Shown here: piece after piece, positions 19,345 through 29,516 of the stretch | Numbering within the stretch: position 1 is the stretch's first letter | Layout of the letters: every line of letters starts with the position of its first letter | NCBI GenBank assembly: GCA_002457275.1 | Contig: NTKD01000002.1 | Location: forward strand, 1-64,000 | DNA length: 64,000 nt | Source of the DNA: OM182 bacterium MED-G24 | GTDB lineage: Bacteria > Pseudomonadota > Gammaproteobacteria > Pseudomonadales > Azotimanducaceae | Direction of reading: 5' to 3' | The notes under the pieces: model-generated | Database searches by the model: none | Seen by the model: only the letters and a program-made list of their open reading frames with translations | What the model was told of the DNA's origin: nothing | Translations under genes and position numbers: made by a program

Positions 19345-21213
19345 TCACCCGAATGGGACACCATCCGGCATCAGTTCCAGCGAATAGCCCAGCGCTTCCG
19401 CACCAGGATCAATAACAGAGAGAGATATCCGAACCTCTGTCTGCGCAGGAATCATGCGTACCCCATTCATTTCGCCCGCCAGGTAATCCGATGGCGCGAA
19501 GCGACGAGCCGCCAGCGCATCGCCGCGCACCGAACTGAAACGCAGGTAGACGACCGGGAACGGCTGACGGAAGCCGGCGTCATTTCTGATGATCGCATCC
19601 ACATGCAGAACACCAGGTTTTTCAGGCACCTGTCTGACAACAAGATCACCCGCCGTGAGCTTGTCCGGGTCATTGAATGCTGAGACTTCACATCCGATGA
19701 CACTGCAAACGCTGAGATAGGCTGGTCTCAAAGTCTCGTCCTGGGCAAGTGTCTCCCTATCCGACCACATCCATTGTCCGAACAGCAGCAGCGTCAACGC
19801 AACAACTGCAGACCACCACCAGCCAGAAACCCTGGGAACATCGTCAAGCGGTCGTTCCTCAACGTCCTCGATAGGATCTTCTGGTGGCTGATCCTGAAGC
19901 GCCTTTTTTATCTGCTCAGCAAAGTGTGCGGCATCAATTTCTTCAGGCGCGCCGGAAGGTGCTAAGGGTAAGTCCTCAGCTTCTTCTGCAGCGCGATAAG
20001 CCGCTTCGGCAGACGAGGCGGACGGAGTACGCGACTCCTGACCTCGACTGTCCGACTCGTCGCCAGCGGTCACTTCCTGTAGATAGTGATCGAGATGATC
20101 GGAAAACGAAGGTGCTTCTGTACCGGGTTCGCTTTCTGTCTCGTGGACCCTTTCTTCCTCATGGATCCCTGCTATCTCGAGAGTTTCCGCTTCGCCGTAA
20201 GGCTCAACATCGATGTCTTCCTGGTCGTCGTCATCACGTGCTGAGAACGTGCCCGGCGCCCGTCCGTCATCTGTCGCCGCAAGCAATCTGGCCTTCGCGT
20301 CATCAGACCAATCACTGCCCTCTCCGAACGGGTCCTCATCCTCATCGTCCTCAGGGTGCGGCCAGTCAGATTCAAAATCCATGGTCGCAGAACCTGAGTC
20401 GCTATTCTCTTGGGGTGACGCTGCATCTTCCAGTGGATGAACATCTTGTGGTGAAGGAGTACCTCCTCCTACAGCAGTGTCGTCCTTACTAAGGGCAAAC
20501 AACTTTCCCTGTGTATCCTCATCATCCGGCGAATAGACCCGGTGATCACGATCTTCCTCTGAATCCCAATTCGTATCGTCCGTGATTTCGTCCGACGGTC
20601 CTGTTTCGGCCTCATCGAAATGAGATTCCCGGTCAGTGTCAGTGTCTTTGTCTGTATCAATGTCGAGGCCCATGACCGACATCTCATCCAGCGTTCGAAT
20701 CTCATCACTCTCAGAGGAAAACGAAACGCTGTTTGCGTTGGCACCATCAGGATCCAATTCGGAGAATCCACCATCGGACTCTATAAAATCCTCATCATCA
20801 AACGTCTTGTCACCCGCGTGACCAGCCCCCCGACTGTCATCGTCTTCCGAGAAAAAGGGGTCATCGGCGAACATTTCAAAGTCGTCGTCCCTGTCGTCCT
20901 TAGCCGGGACCAACGGCTCCTCGCTTGAGGGAATATCACCGCCTAGTTCACTTCCTGATTCGAGAGCCACTTCTGTAGGTTCCACGCTTTCATCGTCGAC
21001 ATCAGTCCCAACGCGCACATCTCGTGTTCCAGACAGGGGATCGTGTTCCTGCGCCGCAGATGTGTTGAGTTCGATAATGTGATTGCGGGCGGTAAAAATC
21101 TCAAGACATGAGCCGCAACGCACAGCGCTACCGGCAACTTCAAACTGGTTCTCGGTAACACGAAACGTTGTATTGCAATGCGGGCATCGAGTAATCAGAT
21201 CACCTGACTGCAT
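19345..21213 (-). CDS. Zinc-ribbon DUF3426 membrane protein with long acidic region
   Basis: The N-terminus is a four-cysteine zinc ribbon (TRCPHCNTTFRV and VRCGSCLEIF), of the MJ0042/DUF3426 family. A very acidic, low-complexity stretch of about 400 residues follows, dominated by Asp, Glu and Ser. A single membrane helix (WWWSAVVALTLLLFGQWMW) leads into a C-terminal DUF3426 domain (LRPAYLSVCSVIGCEV to the end). The start at 21213 has GAGGT five bases upstream. Family members lie between prmA and dusB in Pseudomonas too, but usually with a much shorter linker. The function of the family is unknown. The zinc ribbon faces the cytoplasm if the helix is oriented N-in. Confidence 0.8.
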   Translation of the reverse strand: MQSGDLITRCPHCNTTFRVTENQFEVAGSAVRCGSCLEIFTARNHIIELNTSAAQEHDPLSGTRDVRVGTDVDDESVEPTEVALESGSELGGDIPSSEEPLVPAKDDRDDDFEMFADDPFFSEDDDSRGAGHAGDKTFDDEDFIESDGGFSELDPDGANANSVSFSSESDEIRTLDEMSVMGLDIDTDKDTDTDRESHFDEAETGPSDEITDDTNWDSEEDRDHRVYSPDDEDTQGKLFALSKDDTAVGGGTPSPQDVHPLEDAASPQENSDSGSATMDFESDWPHPEDDEDEDPFGEGSDWSDDAKARLLAATDDGRAPGTFSARDDDDQEDIDVEPYGEAETLEIAGIHEEERVHETESEPGTEAPSFSDHLDHYLQEVTAGDESDSRGQESRTPSASSAEAAYRAAEEAEDLPLAPSGAPEEIDAAHFAEQIKKALQDQPPEDPIEDVEERPLDDVPRVSGWWWSAVVALTLLLFGQWMWSDRETLAQDETLRPAYLSVCSVIGCEVSAFNDPDKLTAGDLVVRQVPEKPGVLHVDAIIRNDAGFRQPFPVVYLRFSSVRGDALAARRFAPSDYLAGEMNGVRMIPAQTEVRISLSVIDPGAEALGYSLELMPDGVPFG

Positions 21214-21220
21214 GTGCACC

Positions 21221-22084
21221 TCATTTCTGCTTTTGCCCTGTCAATCGGACCCATCCATCACGGACCAAAGGTTCATCAAATCGCACATTGGTATACGCAT
21301 CGGAGACCCAGGCCACCTGGCTTTCCACAATGCCCGACAACACCAGCAGCCCCCCTGATTTCAGTGCGCCACTGACTTTCCGGGACAACGTTACCAATGG
21401 TTCAGCGAGTATGTTGGCAACAACCACATCAAAGTCTGAGGTGACCCGCTGTTTGCTATCCAGAACCTCCACAGACTGCTCAATATCGTTTCGGGCTGCG
21501 TTGATTCGTGCTGCCGTCACTGCCTGCGGATCATTGTCGATCGCCGTTGTCGTACCTGCCCCAAGTTTGACCGCGGCAATCGTGAGTATCCCTGAACCAC
21601 AGCCATAGTCCAGCAACTTCTCTCCACCCTGAATGGACGCGTCCAGCCATTCCAGACACATCGCCGTTGTTGCATGCGTACCGGTACCAAACGCCAGTCC
21701 AGGGTCCAGGTCCACCACAACTGCGCCAGGTTCGTCTACCCTGAATCCGGTTGGGCATATCCACAATCGCTCACCAAACCGCATCGGACGAAACCGCGCC
21801 AACCAGGCGCGCTCCCAATCCTGATCGAGGATGGTGTCAGCGTGAACCTGAAGCCCAAGAGCTCTCAACTTTAACTCAACGGTCTGGACATCCACGTCCT
21901 CTTCAAACAAGCCACTAAGACTAACGGATTCCCACAGGGGAGTTTCACCGGGTGCAGGCTCAAGAAGATCCACCCCGCTATCGTCCATCATCGTCACTGA
22001 CACCGCACCAAGGTCCCAGCAACACTGTTCAACCTCTTCAGCCTCAGCCTTGGATACCGTCATGGTCAATTGATGCCATTTCAC
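21221..22084 (-). CDS. prmA: Ribosomal protein L11 methyltransferase
   Basis: PrmA trimethylates lysines and the N-terminus of ribosomal protein L11. The SAM site LDYGCGSGILTIAA, the VDLDPGLAFGTGTHATT motif and VVANILAEPL are present. GTG start at 22084. Length 287. It follows accC after 12 bases. Confidence 0.96.
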   Translation of the reverse strand: MKWHQLTMTVSKAEAEEVEQCCWDLGAVSVTMMDDSGVDLLEPAPGETPLWESVSLSGLFEEDVDVQTVELKLRALGLQVHADTILDQDWERAWLARFRPMRFGERLWICPTGFRVDEPGAVVVDLDPGLAFGTGTHATTAMCLEWLDASIQGGEKLLDYGCGSGILTIAAVKLGAGTTTAIDNDPQAVTAARINAARNDIEQSVEVLDSKQRVTSDFDVVVANILAEPLVTLSRKVSGALKSGGLLVLSGIVESQVAWVSDAYTNVRFDEPLVRDGWVRLTGQKQK

Positions 22085-22096
22085 GGTTTCGGTGAC

Positions 22097-23455
22097 TCAG
22101 TCCATATCCTGTTGACGACGCCAGTCGAATAACAGTTGCGCTATGAATCCCGTATCGACGTTACCCGTCTCGAAAGCACCACTGGCCATGATCTGTCGAT
22201 GCAATGACAGGTTGGTGGTCACACCAGAGACACGTAGTTCCCGAAGCGCACGACGCATGCGCGCGACACACTCGAGCCGGTCGGCACCACCAACAATCAC
22301 TTTCGCCATCAGGGAATCATACTGGTGAGGTATGTCTGCACCCGTACGCAAATGCGTGTCCACCCGGACACCAATACCCGCCGGTAGTGAGAGTTCCGAG
22401 ACCACACCCGGGGAAGGGGCAATTTCACCGGTACCGATATCGAGTGTTTCCGCATTCAATCGACATTCGATGGCGTGTCCACGCAAAACAACGTCGTCTT
22501 GACTGAACGGTAGCTCCCCCGATGATGCAACCGTCAGCTGAGCCTTCACAAGATCTATTCCCGTCACCATCTCAGTCACAGGGTGTTCCACCTGGATCCT
22601 GCCATTGGCTTCAATGAAGTAGAACTCACCGGCTTCATACAAGAACTCGAACGTACCAGCATTACGGTAGTGAAGATCGGCAGCCGCTGTCGACGCGATG
22701 TCACAGAGCCAAGCGAGCTTCTCGTCATCAATCCCCGTAGCCGGCGCTTCCTCGAGAACCTTCTGGTGACGTCGTTGCAACGAACACTCGCGGGTACCCA
22801 GATGCACAACCTGCCCTGCTCCATCTCCCAGCAACTGGACCTCTATATGACGAGGATTCGTCAGATACTTCTCCATATAGATCTCATCACGCCCGAAACC
22901 AACTCGCGCTTCTGCCTGTGCCTGCTCCAGTTCGCCAGCCATCTCGCCTGAATCTCGAACCACACGGATCCCGCGACCGCCACCACCATAAGCTGCTTTA
23001 AGCAGCACCGGATAACCAATCTCCTCTGCCGCCGCAGACGCGTCGGCTTCCCCCTCGATGAAGGCGGTTCCTGGAAGCACCGGCACACCCACTTCGGTTA
23101 GTCGCTCTCGCGCTGCAGATTTGTCACCCAACAAACGGAGCTGATCTCCCGTCGGCCCGATAAAGATGAGCCCTCCATCAGACACGAGATCCGCGAACCC
23201 GGCGTTCTCGGACAGGAAGCCATAACCAGGATGGATCGCGTCACAACCTCGGCTTTGAGCCGCCGCTACGAACGCACCCCCATCCAGATAACTGCGTGAA
23301 CTGATACACACGGTATCGTCCGCCCATGCAAGGTAAGCCTGGTGGTCGTCAACGCGGGAGTGCGCAATCACCACCTCGATCCCGAGTTCTCTGCATGCAC
23401 GCAGGACACGAACCGCTATCTCACCACGGTTTGCGACAAGCAGTCGTTTAATCAC
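22097..23455 (-). CDS. accC: Acetyl-CoA carboxylase, biotin carboxylase subunit
   Basis: AccC carboxylates biotin on AccB with ATP and bicarbonate. The family start is LLVANRGEIAVRVLRACRELG. The ATP-grasp loop is KAAYGGGGRGIRVV. Later come ECSLQRRHQKVLEEAPA and EANGRIQVEHPVTEMVTG. Length 452. GTG start at 23455, 17 bases after accB. Confidence 0.97.
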   Translation of the reverse strand: MIKRLLVANRGEIAVRVLRACRELGIEVVIAHSRVDDHQAYLAWADDTVCISSRSYLDGGAFVAAAQSRGCDAIHPGYGFLSENAGFADLVSDGGLIFIGPTGDQLRLLGDKSAARERLTEVGVPVLPGTAFIEGEADASAAAEEIGYPVLLKAAYGGGGRGIRVVRDSGEMAGELEQAQAEARVGFGRDEIYMEKYLTNPRHIEVQLLGDGAGQVVHLGTRECSLQRRHQKVLEEAPATGIDDEKLAWLCDIASTAAADLHYRNAGTFEFLYEAGEFYFIEANGRIQVEHPVTEMVTGIDLVKAQLTVASSGELPFSQDDVVLRGHAIECRLNAETLDIGTGEIAPSPGVVSELSLPAGIGVRVDTHLRTGADIPHQYDSLMAKVIVGGADRLECVARMRRALRELRVSGVTTNLSLHRQIMASGAFETGNVDTGFIAQLLFDWRRQQDMD

Positions 23456-23472
23456 GACGTCATCCCGTCAGG

Positions 23473-23922
23473 TCAGTGTGACAATGTGAAGATCGGTTGA
23501 TCAAATTCGACAGCATCCTCATTTCGAACCAGCACCGCTTCAACAACCCCTGCAACCTCAGCCTTCACCTCGTTCATCATCTTCATGGACTCGATAATGC
23601 ACAGGGTGTCACCGACCTTTACACGGCTGCCTACATCAACAAACGGTGGAGACCCGGGAGATGGGGAAAGATAAAACGTACCCACCATGGGTGCTCGAAG
23701 GAGTTCGCCCTGCGTATCTTCAACCGCGACGGGCTGTTGTTCTGTGTCGGGTGACCGGACCTGATCTGAAGAAACGGACGCAACCGGCGGCGCCACCATC
23801 AGCGCCGCCTGTACCCCCGCGCGGCTGATCCTCACCGAATCGTCGCCTTCGCGAACTTCGATCTCACTCAGATCCGATTCTTCCATGAGTTCGATCAGTT
23901 TCTTGATTTTCCTGATATCCAT
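23473..23922 (-). CDS. accB: Biotin carboxyl carrier protein
   Basis: AccB carries biotin for acetyl-CoA carboxylase, the first step of fatty-acid synthesis. The N-terminus MDIRKIKKLIELMEES fixes the start at 23922. A Pro/Val-rich linker leads to the biotinyl domain, with the modified lysine in ESMKMMNEV. Length 149. It is cotranscribed with accC and preceded by aroQ. Confidence 0.97.
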   Translation of the reverse strand: MDIRKIKKLIELMEESDLSEIEVREGDDSVRISRAGVQAALMVAPPVASVSSDQVRSPDTEQQPVAVEDTQGELLRAPMVGTFYLSPSPGSPPFVDVGSRVKVGDTLCIIESMKMMNEVKAEVAGVVEAVLVRNEDAVEFDQPIFTLSH

Positions 23923-24024
23923 GACGTGATCTCTTCTTCTATCGGGTCTTTTCTGGGACGTTTTCAGCGCCCTTCCAACGGCTTTTTTGACCACACTATT
24001 CTCGGGAGGTCCTGCAACCTTGAT

Positions 24025-24477
24025 TTACGTCTGCTCCTCCCGCTCGATATGCTCGATCGCAGCTGCCAGCGCATATTCATAGCCTGACGCCCCCAGGCCA
24101 GCGATCGTACCTAGGGCAATATCAGCCAGGTAGGAATGATGCCTGAAGGACTCACGCGCATGGACGTTGGACAAATGGACTTCAATAAAGGGGATCTCCA
24201 CACCAAGCAGCGCATCTCGAATCGCGACACTGGTGTGAGTGAACGCCGCCGGGTTGATCACTATAAATGCCACCCCTGATGCTTTCGCTTTATGGATTGC
24301 GTCCACCAGTGTGCCTTCGCTCGAAGATTGGAGGGCATTCAACTCATGTCCGGAGGAGGCCGCCTGCGCCCCAAGACGCTTGTTGATATCGTCAAGCGTC
24401 TCACTGCCGTAAAGTTCAGGTTCACGGGTGCCCAGCAGATTGAGGTTAGGGCCATGTAGTATGAGTATCGCCGCCAT
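24025..24477 (-). CDS. aroQ: Type II 3-dehydroquinate dehydratase
   Basis: AroQ removes water from 3-dehydroquinate in the shikimate pathway. [17 protein letters not shown], the [11 protein letters not shown] segment and [17 protein letters not shown] are all characteristic. The start at 24477 (MAAILILHG) matches the family. Length 150. The dsbD-aroQ-accB-accC-prmA order is the usual gammaproteobacterial one. Confidence 0.96.
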   Translation of the reverse strand: MAAILILHGPNLNLLGTREPELYGSETLDDINKRLGAQAASSGHELNALQSSSEGTLVDAIHKAKASGVAFIVINPAAFTHTSVAIRDALLGVEIPFIEVHLSNVHARESFRHHSYLADIALGTIAGLGASGYEYALAAAIEHIEREEQT

Positions 24478-24545
24478 GAGAGTTCCGGTCGCGTTTACCG
24501 AAATTCTATGCGATTTCAGGATATTTAGCAGCACATTACCGGAAT

Positions 24546-25094
24546 TTATCTTTTCAAACCCTTTAGGTTGGCGACGGGTTTGCTGACACCAATGATGGAA
24601 CCTGTCTGTGCAAACCTAGACAATTGCAAGGTGCGCTTCTGGGGTAGATAGCACAACCCGGAGATCGCGCACCCCTGGTACCCCACATCGATCGTCATCT
24701 CACTCAGGTGGGTCTCTACCGGCAGCGTGACTTCCAGATAGTGGTGATAGACCTGGACGGTTCCAAAGAACTCGTCTTCTCTTTCTTCACCGTCTTCAAT
24801 ACCGGGTTGCCCTTTCAACGGGACAGAAGGATCGAAACTCAGCTTGTGACGATAGAGATAGTAGCCATCTGCGATCGACCAGCGCAGCCTGACGGTGTCA
24901 TCCTGCAACTCTCCCGTCAGCACAAACGCCTGGTCGACCGGCAGGAAGTCGTTTTTCCCGAGTGACAGGGGCGCAGCCACTGTCCGACCCGCCAGAAACA
25001 GTACGATCAGCAGCAGCACGGTGAACACGCTGGCACTGTGCCAGGATATTCGCGGGCAATTTGAATTGATAAGCCTGTTCATTCGCAATTCCAT
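24546..25094 (-). CDS. Stand-alone DsbD alpha domain (truncated DsbD)
   Basis: This is a secreted protein with a signal helix ([15 protein letters not shown]) followed by a domain that matches the N-terminal alpha domain of Dsb[28 protein letters not shown], and the redox pair in [12 protein letters not shown]. The two cysteines are spaced as in E. coli DsbD. The protein stops after about 180 residues, so the eight-helix membrane domain and the thioredoxin domain are absent. aroQ starts 69 bases later, at the place where full-length dsbD normally ends. Without the membrane domain it cannot take electrons from cytoplasmic thioredoxin by itself. ATG 25082 is an alternative start. Confidence 0.75.
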   Translation of the reverse strand: MELRMNRLINSNCPRISWHSASVFTVLLLIVLFLAGRTVAAPLSLGKNDFLPVDQAFVLTGELQDDTVRLRWSIADGYYLYRHKLSFDPSVPLKGQPGIEDGEEREDEFFGTVQVYHHYLEVTLPVETHLSEMTIDVGYQGCAISGLCYLPQKRTLQLSRFAQTGSIIGVSKPVANLKGLKR

Positions 25095-25369
25095 CAGATC
25101 TTTTCAGACAGTCCCCTTCCTCTTTTCGATCTCTCAAAAAGAGTCGTCGCGGTCCAATCTCATCAATCGCTCATCTATCGTTAGTATTGCGCGTCCGTGC
25201 AGCCTCGTGTTTCGTCAATTTCCTTTTCGATTTTTGCCTTTCGCACCCTTCCTAATAGGTGGATGTTGTGTCTTCAGCACTGCCGCCAGACTGAATCGGG
25301 ACCCGAACCATTTTCCATGCGCGATGCTTAAGGTCTATAGTCCGCACATCCCCCCATGTTACACCGTCC

Positions 25370-26095
25370 GTGAACAGTTACGTATCCAGAATCCCGCTCC
25401 TCACCCTACGACGACACCGGGTGTCCAGTTGCAGAATTCCCCTACTATTTCTAGCTATCTTGGGTCTTTCGAGCTGCGAGACTATCGAGATCACGCCACC
25501 AGATGCCTCCACAGCGCATGAACCATCTGCCCCGACCCCGACACCCGTGGTTGAATTGGTCACCGCAGCACGCAAAGCAACAGAGCAAGGGCATCTGGTC
25601 TCCCCATTCCCCGCAAGTGCGGTACATCTCACTCAACAGGCACTGCAACAATCACCTGATGACGACACCGTAATACTCTTGCGGTCCGACGTCTGTGAAT
25701 CGTTGCTGGCCGCCACGCTCGACCTGATCAGCCAGGAACGATCTGATCCCGCAAGCGAAATGCTGAAGCACGCTCGGGCACTGGATCCAGAACATCCCAA
25801 CCTTCCTGCAGTCGCCAGGAGGCTCGCGAATGCCGAGCTATATGTGTCCGAGAACCTCTACATCCATCCACCGGATCTGCGAAATCGTTCCGCCTTCCTC
25901 CGGGAGCAGCTCGCTACGCTGGGTCAACGAATTGTGGCAGAGCAGGCCAGTATCAGGATCCGCACAAGCAATGACTCAGCGGCACGATGGACCTACCAGC
26001 AGTTGAGCCAGAAAGTCGATCTACGGATCTCTGCAACCATGGAATACGGCGCACCTCCCGCGATCATCATCCGCTGGCCCCGCAAAGATCGCTGA
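25370..26095 (+). CDS. Probable lipoprotein with TPR-like region, unidentified
   Basis: I do not recognise the family. The N-terminus has a hydrophobic stretch ending in a lipobox-like LGLSSCE, so it is probably exported and lipidated. A Pro/Thr-rich linker follows, then a helical region (SAVHLTQQALQQSPDDDTVI, ASEMLKHARALDPEHPNLPA) that reads like TPR repeats. The tail (DLRISATMEYGAPPAIIIRWP) may be a small beta domain. The only available starts are GTG (25370 or 25421), neither with a good ribosome site. It diverges from the truncated dsbD and precedes the DUF2333 gene by 136 bases. Confidence 0.5.
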   Translation: MNSYVSRIPLLTLRRHRVSSCRIPLLFLAILGLSSCETIEITPPDASTAHEPSAPTPTPVVELVTAARKATEQGHLVSPFPASAVHLTQQALQQSPDDDTVILLRSDVCESLLAATLDLISQERSDPASEMLKHARALDPEHPNLPAVARRLANAELYVSENLYIHPPDLRNRSAFLREQLATLGQRIVAEQASIRIRTSNDSAARWTYQQLSQKVDLRISATMEYGAPPAIIIRWPRKDR

Positions 26096-26231
26096 CCACA
26101 TCTCGCGCGTTGACAGCGCTGTTGTATGGATTTTTCCTGTTATCTGCCTGCAATCTGCCCTGAATGTTCATGCGGCGGACCCTTTTCCGCTAACATCCAA
26201 CTGTTGTACTGATACACCTACGGAACTGACG

Positions 26232-27266
26232 ATGGACCTGAAAACTCGCGTCTCCGATTTCTTCGAAACCTCGAAGATCACAAGTACCATCGGACGTGCA
26301 GCGGCCATTACGCTGATTTTGTTCCTGATCCTCTTCGGCGTACTGGGATTCATCTGGGATACTGAACCCCACATTTTCGACATCACAGATGTTACAAACG
26401 AGCGAACATCGGCGATGGGCGCCCGCATTGTGGTTGGCAGTACCACCGTTGCAACAACCATTGAAATTGCCAATACACTGCTGGCTAAGCAGGGTGGCTA
26501 CCTCGAGAATGACGTCGCGCCACCTGGTGTGTGGATGGATAACGTCCCAAACTGGGAGTTCGGCGTCCTTGTCCAGATTCGCGATATGGTCCGGATCATG
26601 CGCAAGACGTTGAGTCGATCTCAATCACAATCCCAAGAGGATATTGACCTGATCACGGCTGAAAACCAGTTCTACTTTGACTCAAACAGCTGGATTCTTC
26701 CGGATACAGAAGGCGAATACGAACAGGGCATCGCCGCGCTGACGTCCTACCTAGGGCGCCTTGGCGACAACAATCTGCAGGACGCACAGTTCTACGCACG
26801 AGCAGACAACCTGCAGGCCTGGCTTGCTGAAGTTGAAACCCGACTTGGCAGCCTTTCACAACGCCTCAGCGCCAGTGTGGGCAAACGCCAGCTTGATGTA
26901 TCACTGGCGGGGGACAGCGCAGCATCCCAATATACTGAGACCAACGGGGATTCAGAGGTCAAAACACCCTACTTTGAGCTCGACGACGTGTTCTACGAAG
27001 CACGTGGTACAACCTGGGCACTTATCCACCTGCTACGCGCGATCGAGGTTGATTTTCACGATGTGTTGGTGAAGAAAAATGCGCTGGTGAGCCTTCAGCA
27101 GATTATACGAGAACTGGAGCCCACCCAGGACACGGTCTGGAGCCCTGTTATTCTGAATGGCAGCGGTCTTGGGGTGCTGGCCAACCATTCGCTGGTCATG
27201 GCTTCCCATGTTTCCAGGGCCAATGCCGCCATTATCGACCTTAGAACCCTGCTCACCGAGGGTTGA
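26232..27266 (+). CDS. DUF2333 family inner-membrane protein
   Basis: One membrane helix near the N-terminus (AAAITLILFLILFGVLGFIW, about residues 24-43) anchors a long periplasmic domain. GARIVVGSTTVATTIEIANTL, GGYLENDVAPPGVWMDN, PNWEFGVLVQIRDMVRIMR and ENQFYFDSNSWILP are typical of the DUF2333 family found across Gammaproteobacteria. The family's function is unknown. The gene ends 119 bases before hppA and may be transcribed with the lipoprotein upstream. Confidence 0.8.
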   Translation: MDLKTRVSDFFETSKITSTIGRAAAITLILFLILFGVLGFIWDTEPHIFDITDVTNERTSAMGARIVVGSTTVATTIEIANTLLAKQGGYLENDVAPPGVWMDNVPNWEFGVLVQIRDMVRIMRKTLSRSQSQSQEDIDLITAENQFYFDSNSWILPDTEGEYEQGIAALTSYLGRLGDNNLQDAQFYARADNLQAWLAEVETRLGSLSQRLSASVGKRQLDVSLAGDSAASQYTETNGDSEVKTPYFELDDVFYEARGTTWALIHLLRAIEVDFHDVLVKKNALVSLQQIIRELEPTQDTVWSPVILNGSGLGVLANHSLVMASHVSRANAAIIDLRTLLTEG

Positions 27267-27385
27267 TCCCGCATCCACGCAATGCTCAGGGTGACTTCAC
27301 CCCGGATGCCGACTTCTGTAATATGCGCGCTTTGACGGTGACCCTACCCGGTCATTAAAACCAATAAACAGAACCGGTACTTGTT

Positions 27386-29413
27386 ATGAGCAGCTTTGAT
27401 GCACTGCCAATCACCATGGGGGGATTCGGCCTCCTGGTCGCTCTCGTGATCTATTTTTTGATGGTCCGCTACTCTGAGGGTGGCGAGAAGATCAAGAAGA
27501 TCGCTGATTCAATTCATGAAGGAGCCATGGTATTCATGCACAGAGAATACCTGATGCTCGCCCTGTTCGCCGTACCCTTGTTCTTCATCATTCTGTTCTC
27601 ACCCCTCGGATTCAATACCGCGCTTTCATTTGCAGTCGGCGCGATCTGTTCCGCCGCAGCGGGCTACCTAGGTATGTTCTCTGCGACAAAAGCCAATGTC
27701 CGCACCACTTCCGCTGCACAGACAGATGGCGCAGCCGGCGCCCTGACGGTGGCTTTCTATGGTGGTTCGATCATGGGTCTCTGCGTGGCATCGCTCGGAC
27801 TGGTCGGGCTGGGTTTCCTCTACCTGTACTTTGGTGGCGATCCAGACACTGCTCATGCCATCCATGGTTTTGGCATGGGGGCCTCCAGCGTGGCGCTTTT
27901 CTCACGTGTGGGTGGCGGCATCTTCACCAAGAGCGCTGATGTCGGCGCTGACCTCGTTGGTAAGGTTGAAGCCGGCATTCCCGAGGACGACCCCAGAAAC
28001 CCGGGCGTGATTGCTGACAACGTTGGTGACAACGTCGGTGACGTTGCTGGAATGGGCTCTGACATTTTCGAGTCCTACTGTGGCGCGATGATCGCGACGA
28101 TCGCTATCGCTTCCACCCTCGCCTTTACAGGCGCCTACGGCATCGAAGAGATCGCACCAGGCGGCGGCAAGGAAGCCCTGATGTTCCTCCCTCTCGCACT
28201 CGCCTCTGTCGGATTGATCTGTTCCGTAATCGGTATCATCATCGTGCGCAGTATGTCCGGGAGCGCACCTGAAACTGCACTGCGCATGGGACACCAGATT
28301 TCTGCTGTCGCCCTGATCGTCGCAGCATACTTCCTGACCGAGATGGTCGGAATTTCCATCTGGGTCTTCTGTGCCATTGTGGCCGGAACCGCCGGCGGCA
28401 TTCTGATTGGTATCGTGACTGAGTACTACACTGCCAAGGGTCCTGTGATTCGAATCGCAGAGTCAGGGAAAACCGGTACGGCAACCGTCATGATCACCGG
28501 GCTCGCCGTTGGCATGCAATCGGTGGTCATTCCCATACTCGGGATTAGCGCCATCATCTATCTTTCTACCGAATTCGCCGGTCTTTACGGTGTGGGTATC
28601 GCCGCTGTTGGAATGCTGGCGACAGTGGGTATGACCATGGCCCTCGACGCCTATGGTCCCGTTGCGGACAACGCCGGTGGCATCGCCGAGATGGGTGAGC
28701 TTGGCGAAGACATCCGCGAAATCACAGACGGCCTTGACGAGGTGGGTAACACCACCGCAGCGATCGGTAAGGGTTTTGCAATCGGCGCTGCAGCACTGGC
28801 CGCACTCGCGATCATCGCAGCCTTCGTAGAGACGATGGTGGCGAATAATCCGCACTTCTCTCTCGAGCTCTCCAATCCGAAGGTGCTGACCGGTATCTTT
28901 ATCGGTGGCGTGCTGCCATTCCTCATTGCATCAATGACCATGACCTCTGTCGGTGACGCAGCCATGGAAATGATCGAAGAGATCCGTCGACAGTTCAGGG
29001 AGATTCCAGGACTGATGGAAGGCAAGGCGGACCCGGATCACGCCAAGTGTATCGATATCGCCACAAAGGCAGCACTCAAGAAAATGATACCGCCCGGTGC
29101 GATCGCGATCGCGATGCCTGCTGTGGTTGGTTTCGGTCTCGGTGGTGAGAGCCTTGGCGGCATGCTGGCCGGCGCGCTACTGGGTTGCGTCCTGATGGCG
29201 CTGATGATGGCGAACGCCGGTGGTGCCTGGGACAATGCCAAGAAACACGTTGAGAAAGGCAACCTTGGCGGCAAGGGTTCAGACGTTCATGCGGCAGTAG
29301 TCGTGGGCGATACTGTAGGCGATCCGTTCAAGGATACATCCGGCCCCGCAATGAACATCCTGATCAACGTCATGGCCATCGTCAGTCTGGTGATTGCACC
29401 GCTACTGACGTAA
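27386..29413 (+). CDS. hppA: Membrane-bound proton (or sodium) pyrophosphatase, K+-dependent type
   Basis: This integral membrane enzyme of about 16 helices hydrolyses PPi and pumps H+ or Na+. The active-site signatures [20 protein letters not shown] and [20 protein letters not shown] are complete, as is the second set near the C-terminus ([24 protein letters not shown]). The potassium-specificity motif reads [10 protein letters not shown], with Ala458 where K+-independent pumps have Lys, so it should need K+. Length 675. The ion (H+ or Na+) cannot be decided by eye. A clear terminator follows, and the PPi-linked phosphofructokinase gene is convergent with it. Confidence 0.95.
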   Translation: MSSFDALPITMGGFGLLVALVIYFLMVRYSEGGEKIKKIADSIHEGAMVFMHREYLMLALFAVPLFFIILFSPLGFNTALSFAVGAICSAAAGYLGMFSATKANVRTTSAAQTDGAAGALTVAFYGGSIMGLCVASLGLVGLGFLYLYFGGDPDTAHAIHGFGMGASSVALFSRVGGGIFTKSADVGADLVGKVEAGIPEDDPRNPGVIADNVGDNVGDVAGMGSDIFESYCGAMIATIAIASTLAFTGAYGIEEIAPGGGKEALMFLPLALASVGLICSVIGIIIVRSMSGSAPETALRMGHQISAVALIVAAYFLTEMVGISIWVFCAIVAGTAGGILIGIVTEYYTAKGPVIRIAESGKTGTATVMITGLAVGMQSVVIPILGISAIIYLSTEFAGLYGVGIAAVGMLATVGMTMALDAYGPVADNAGGIAEMGELGEDIREITDGLDEVGNTTAAIGKGFAIGAAALAALAIIAAFVETMVANNPHFSLELSNPKVLTGIFIGGVLPFLIASMTMTSVGDAAMEMIEEIRRQFREIPGLMEGKADPDHAKCIDIATKAALKKMIPPGAIAIAMPAVVGFGLGGESLGGMLAGALLGCVLMALMMANAGGAWDNAKKHVEKGNLGGKGSDVHAAVVVGDTVGDPFKDTSGPAMNILINVMAIVSLVIAPLLT

Positions 29414-29432
29414 ACGTCGACCATGACTAACC

Positions 29433-29462
29433 AAAAAAGTCGGACATTGTCCGGCTTTTTTG
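29433..29462 (+). terminator. Rho-independent terminator after hppA
   Basis: A stem is formed by AAAAAGTCGGAC and GTCCGGCTTTTT around the loop ATT, with one G-U pair. The A-run before and T-run after it make it usable from both sides, for hppA and for any transcript running out of the convergent pfp. Confidence 0.9.
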
Positions 29463-29516
29463 TGTCCGGGCGACAAGCACTCGCTCAGAACCCTGCCGGA
29501 CTATCACTTTCGTGGA

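Noticed and set aside
26113-26118. Perfect TTGACA box upstream of the DUF2333 gene
   Set aside because: No acceptable -10 box lies 16-18 bases downstream.
28463-28855. Minus-strand open frames inside hppA
   Set aside because: Shadows of a strongly conserved gene. The translations are His/Gly-rich composition artefacts.
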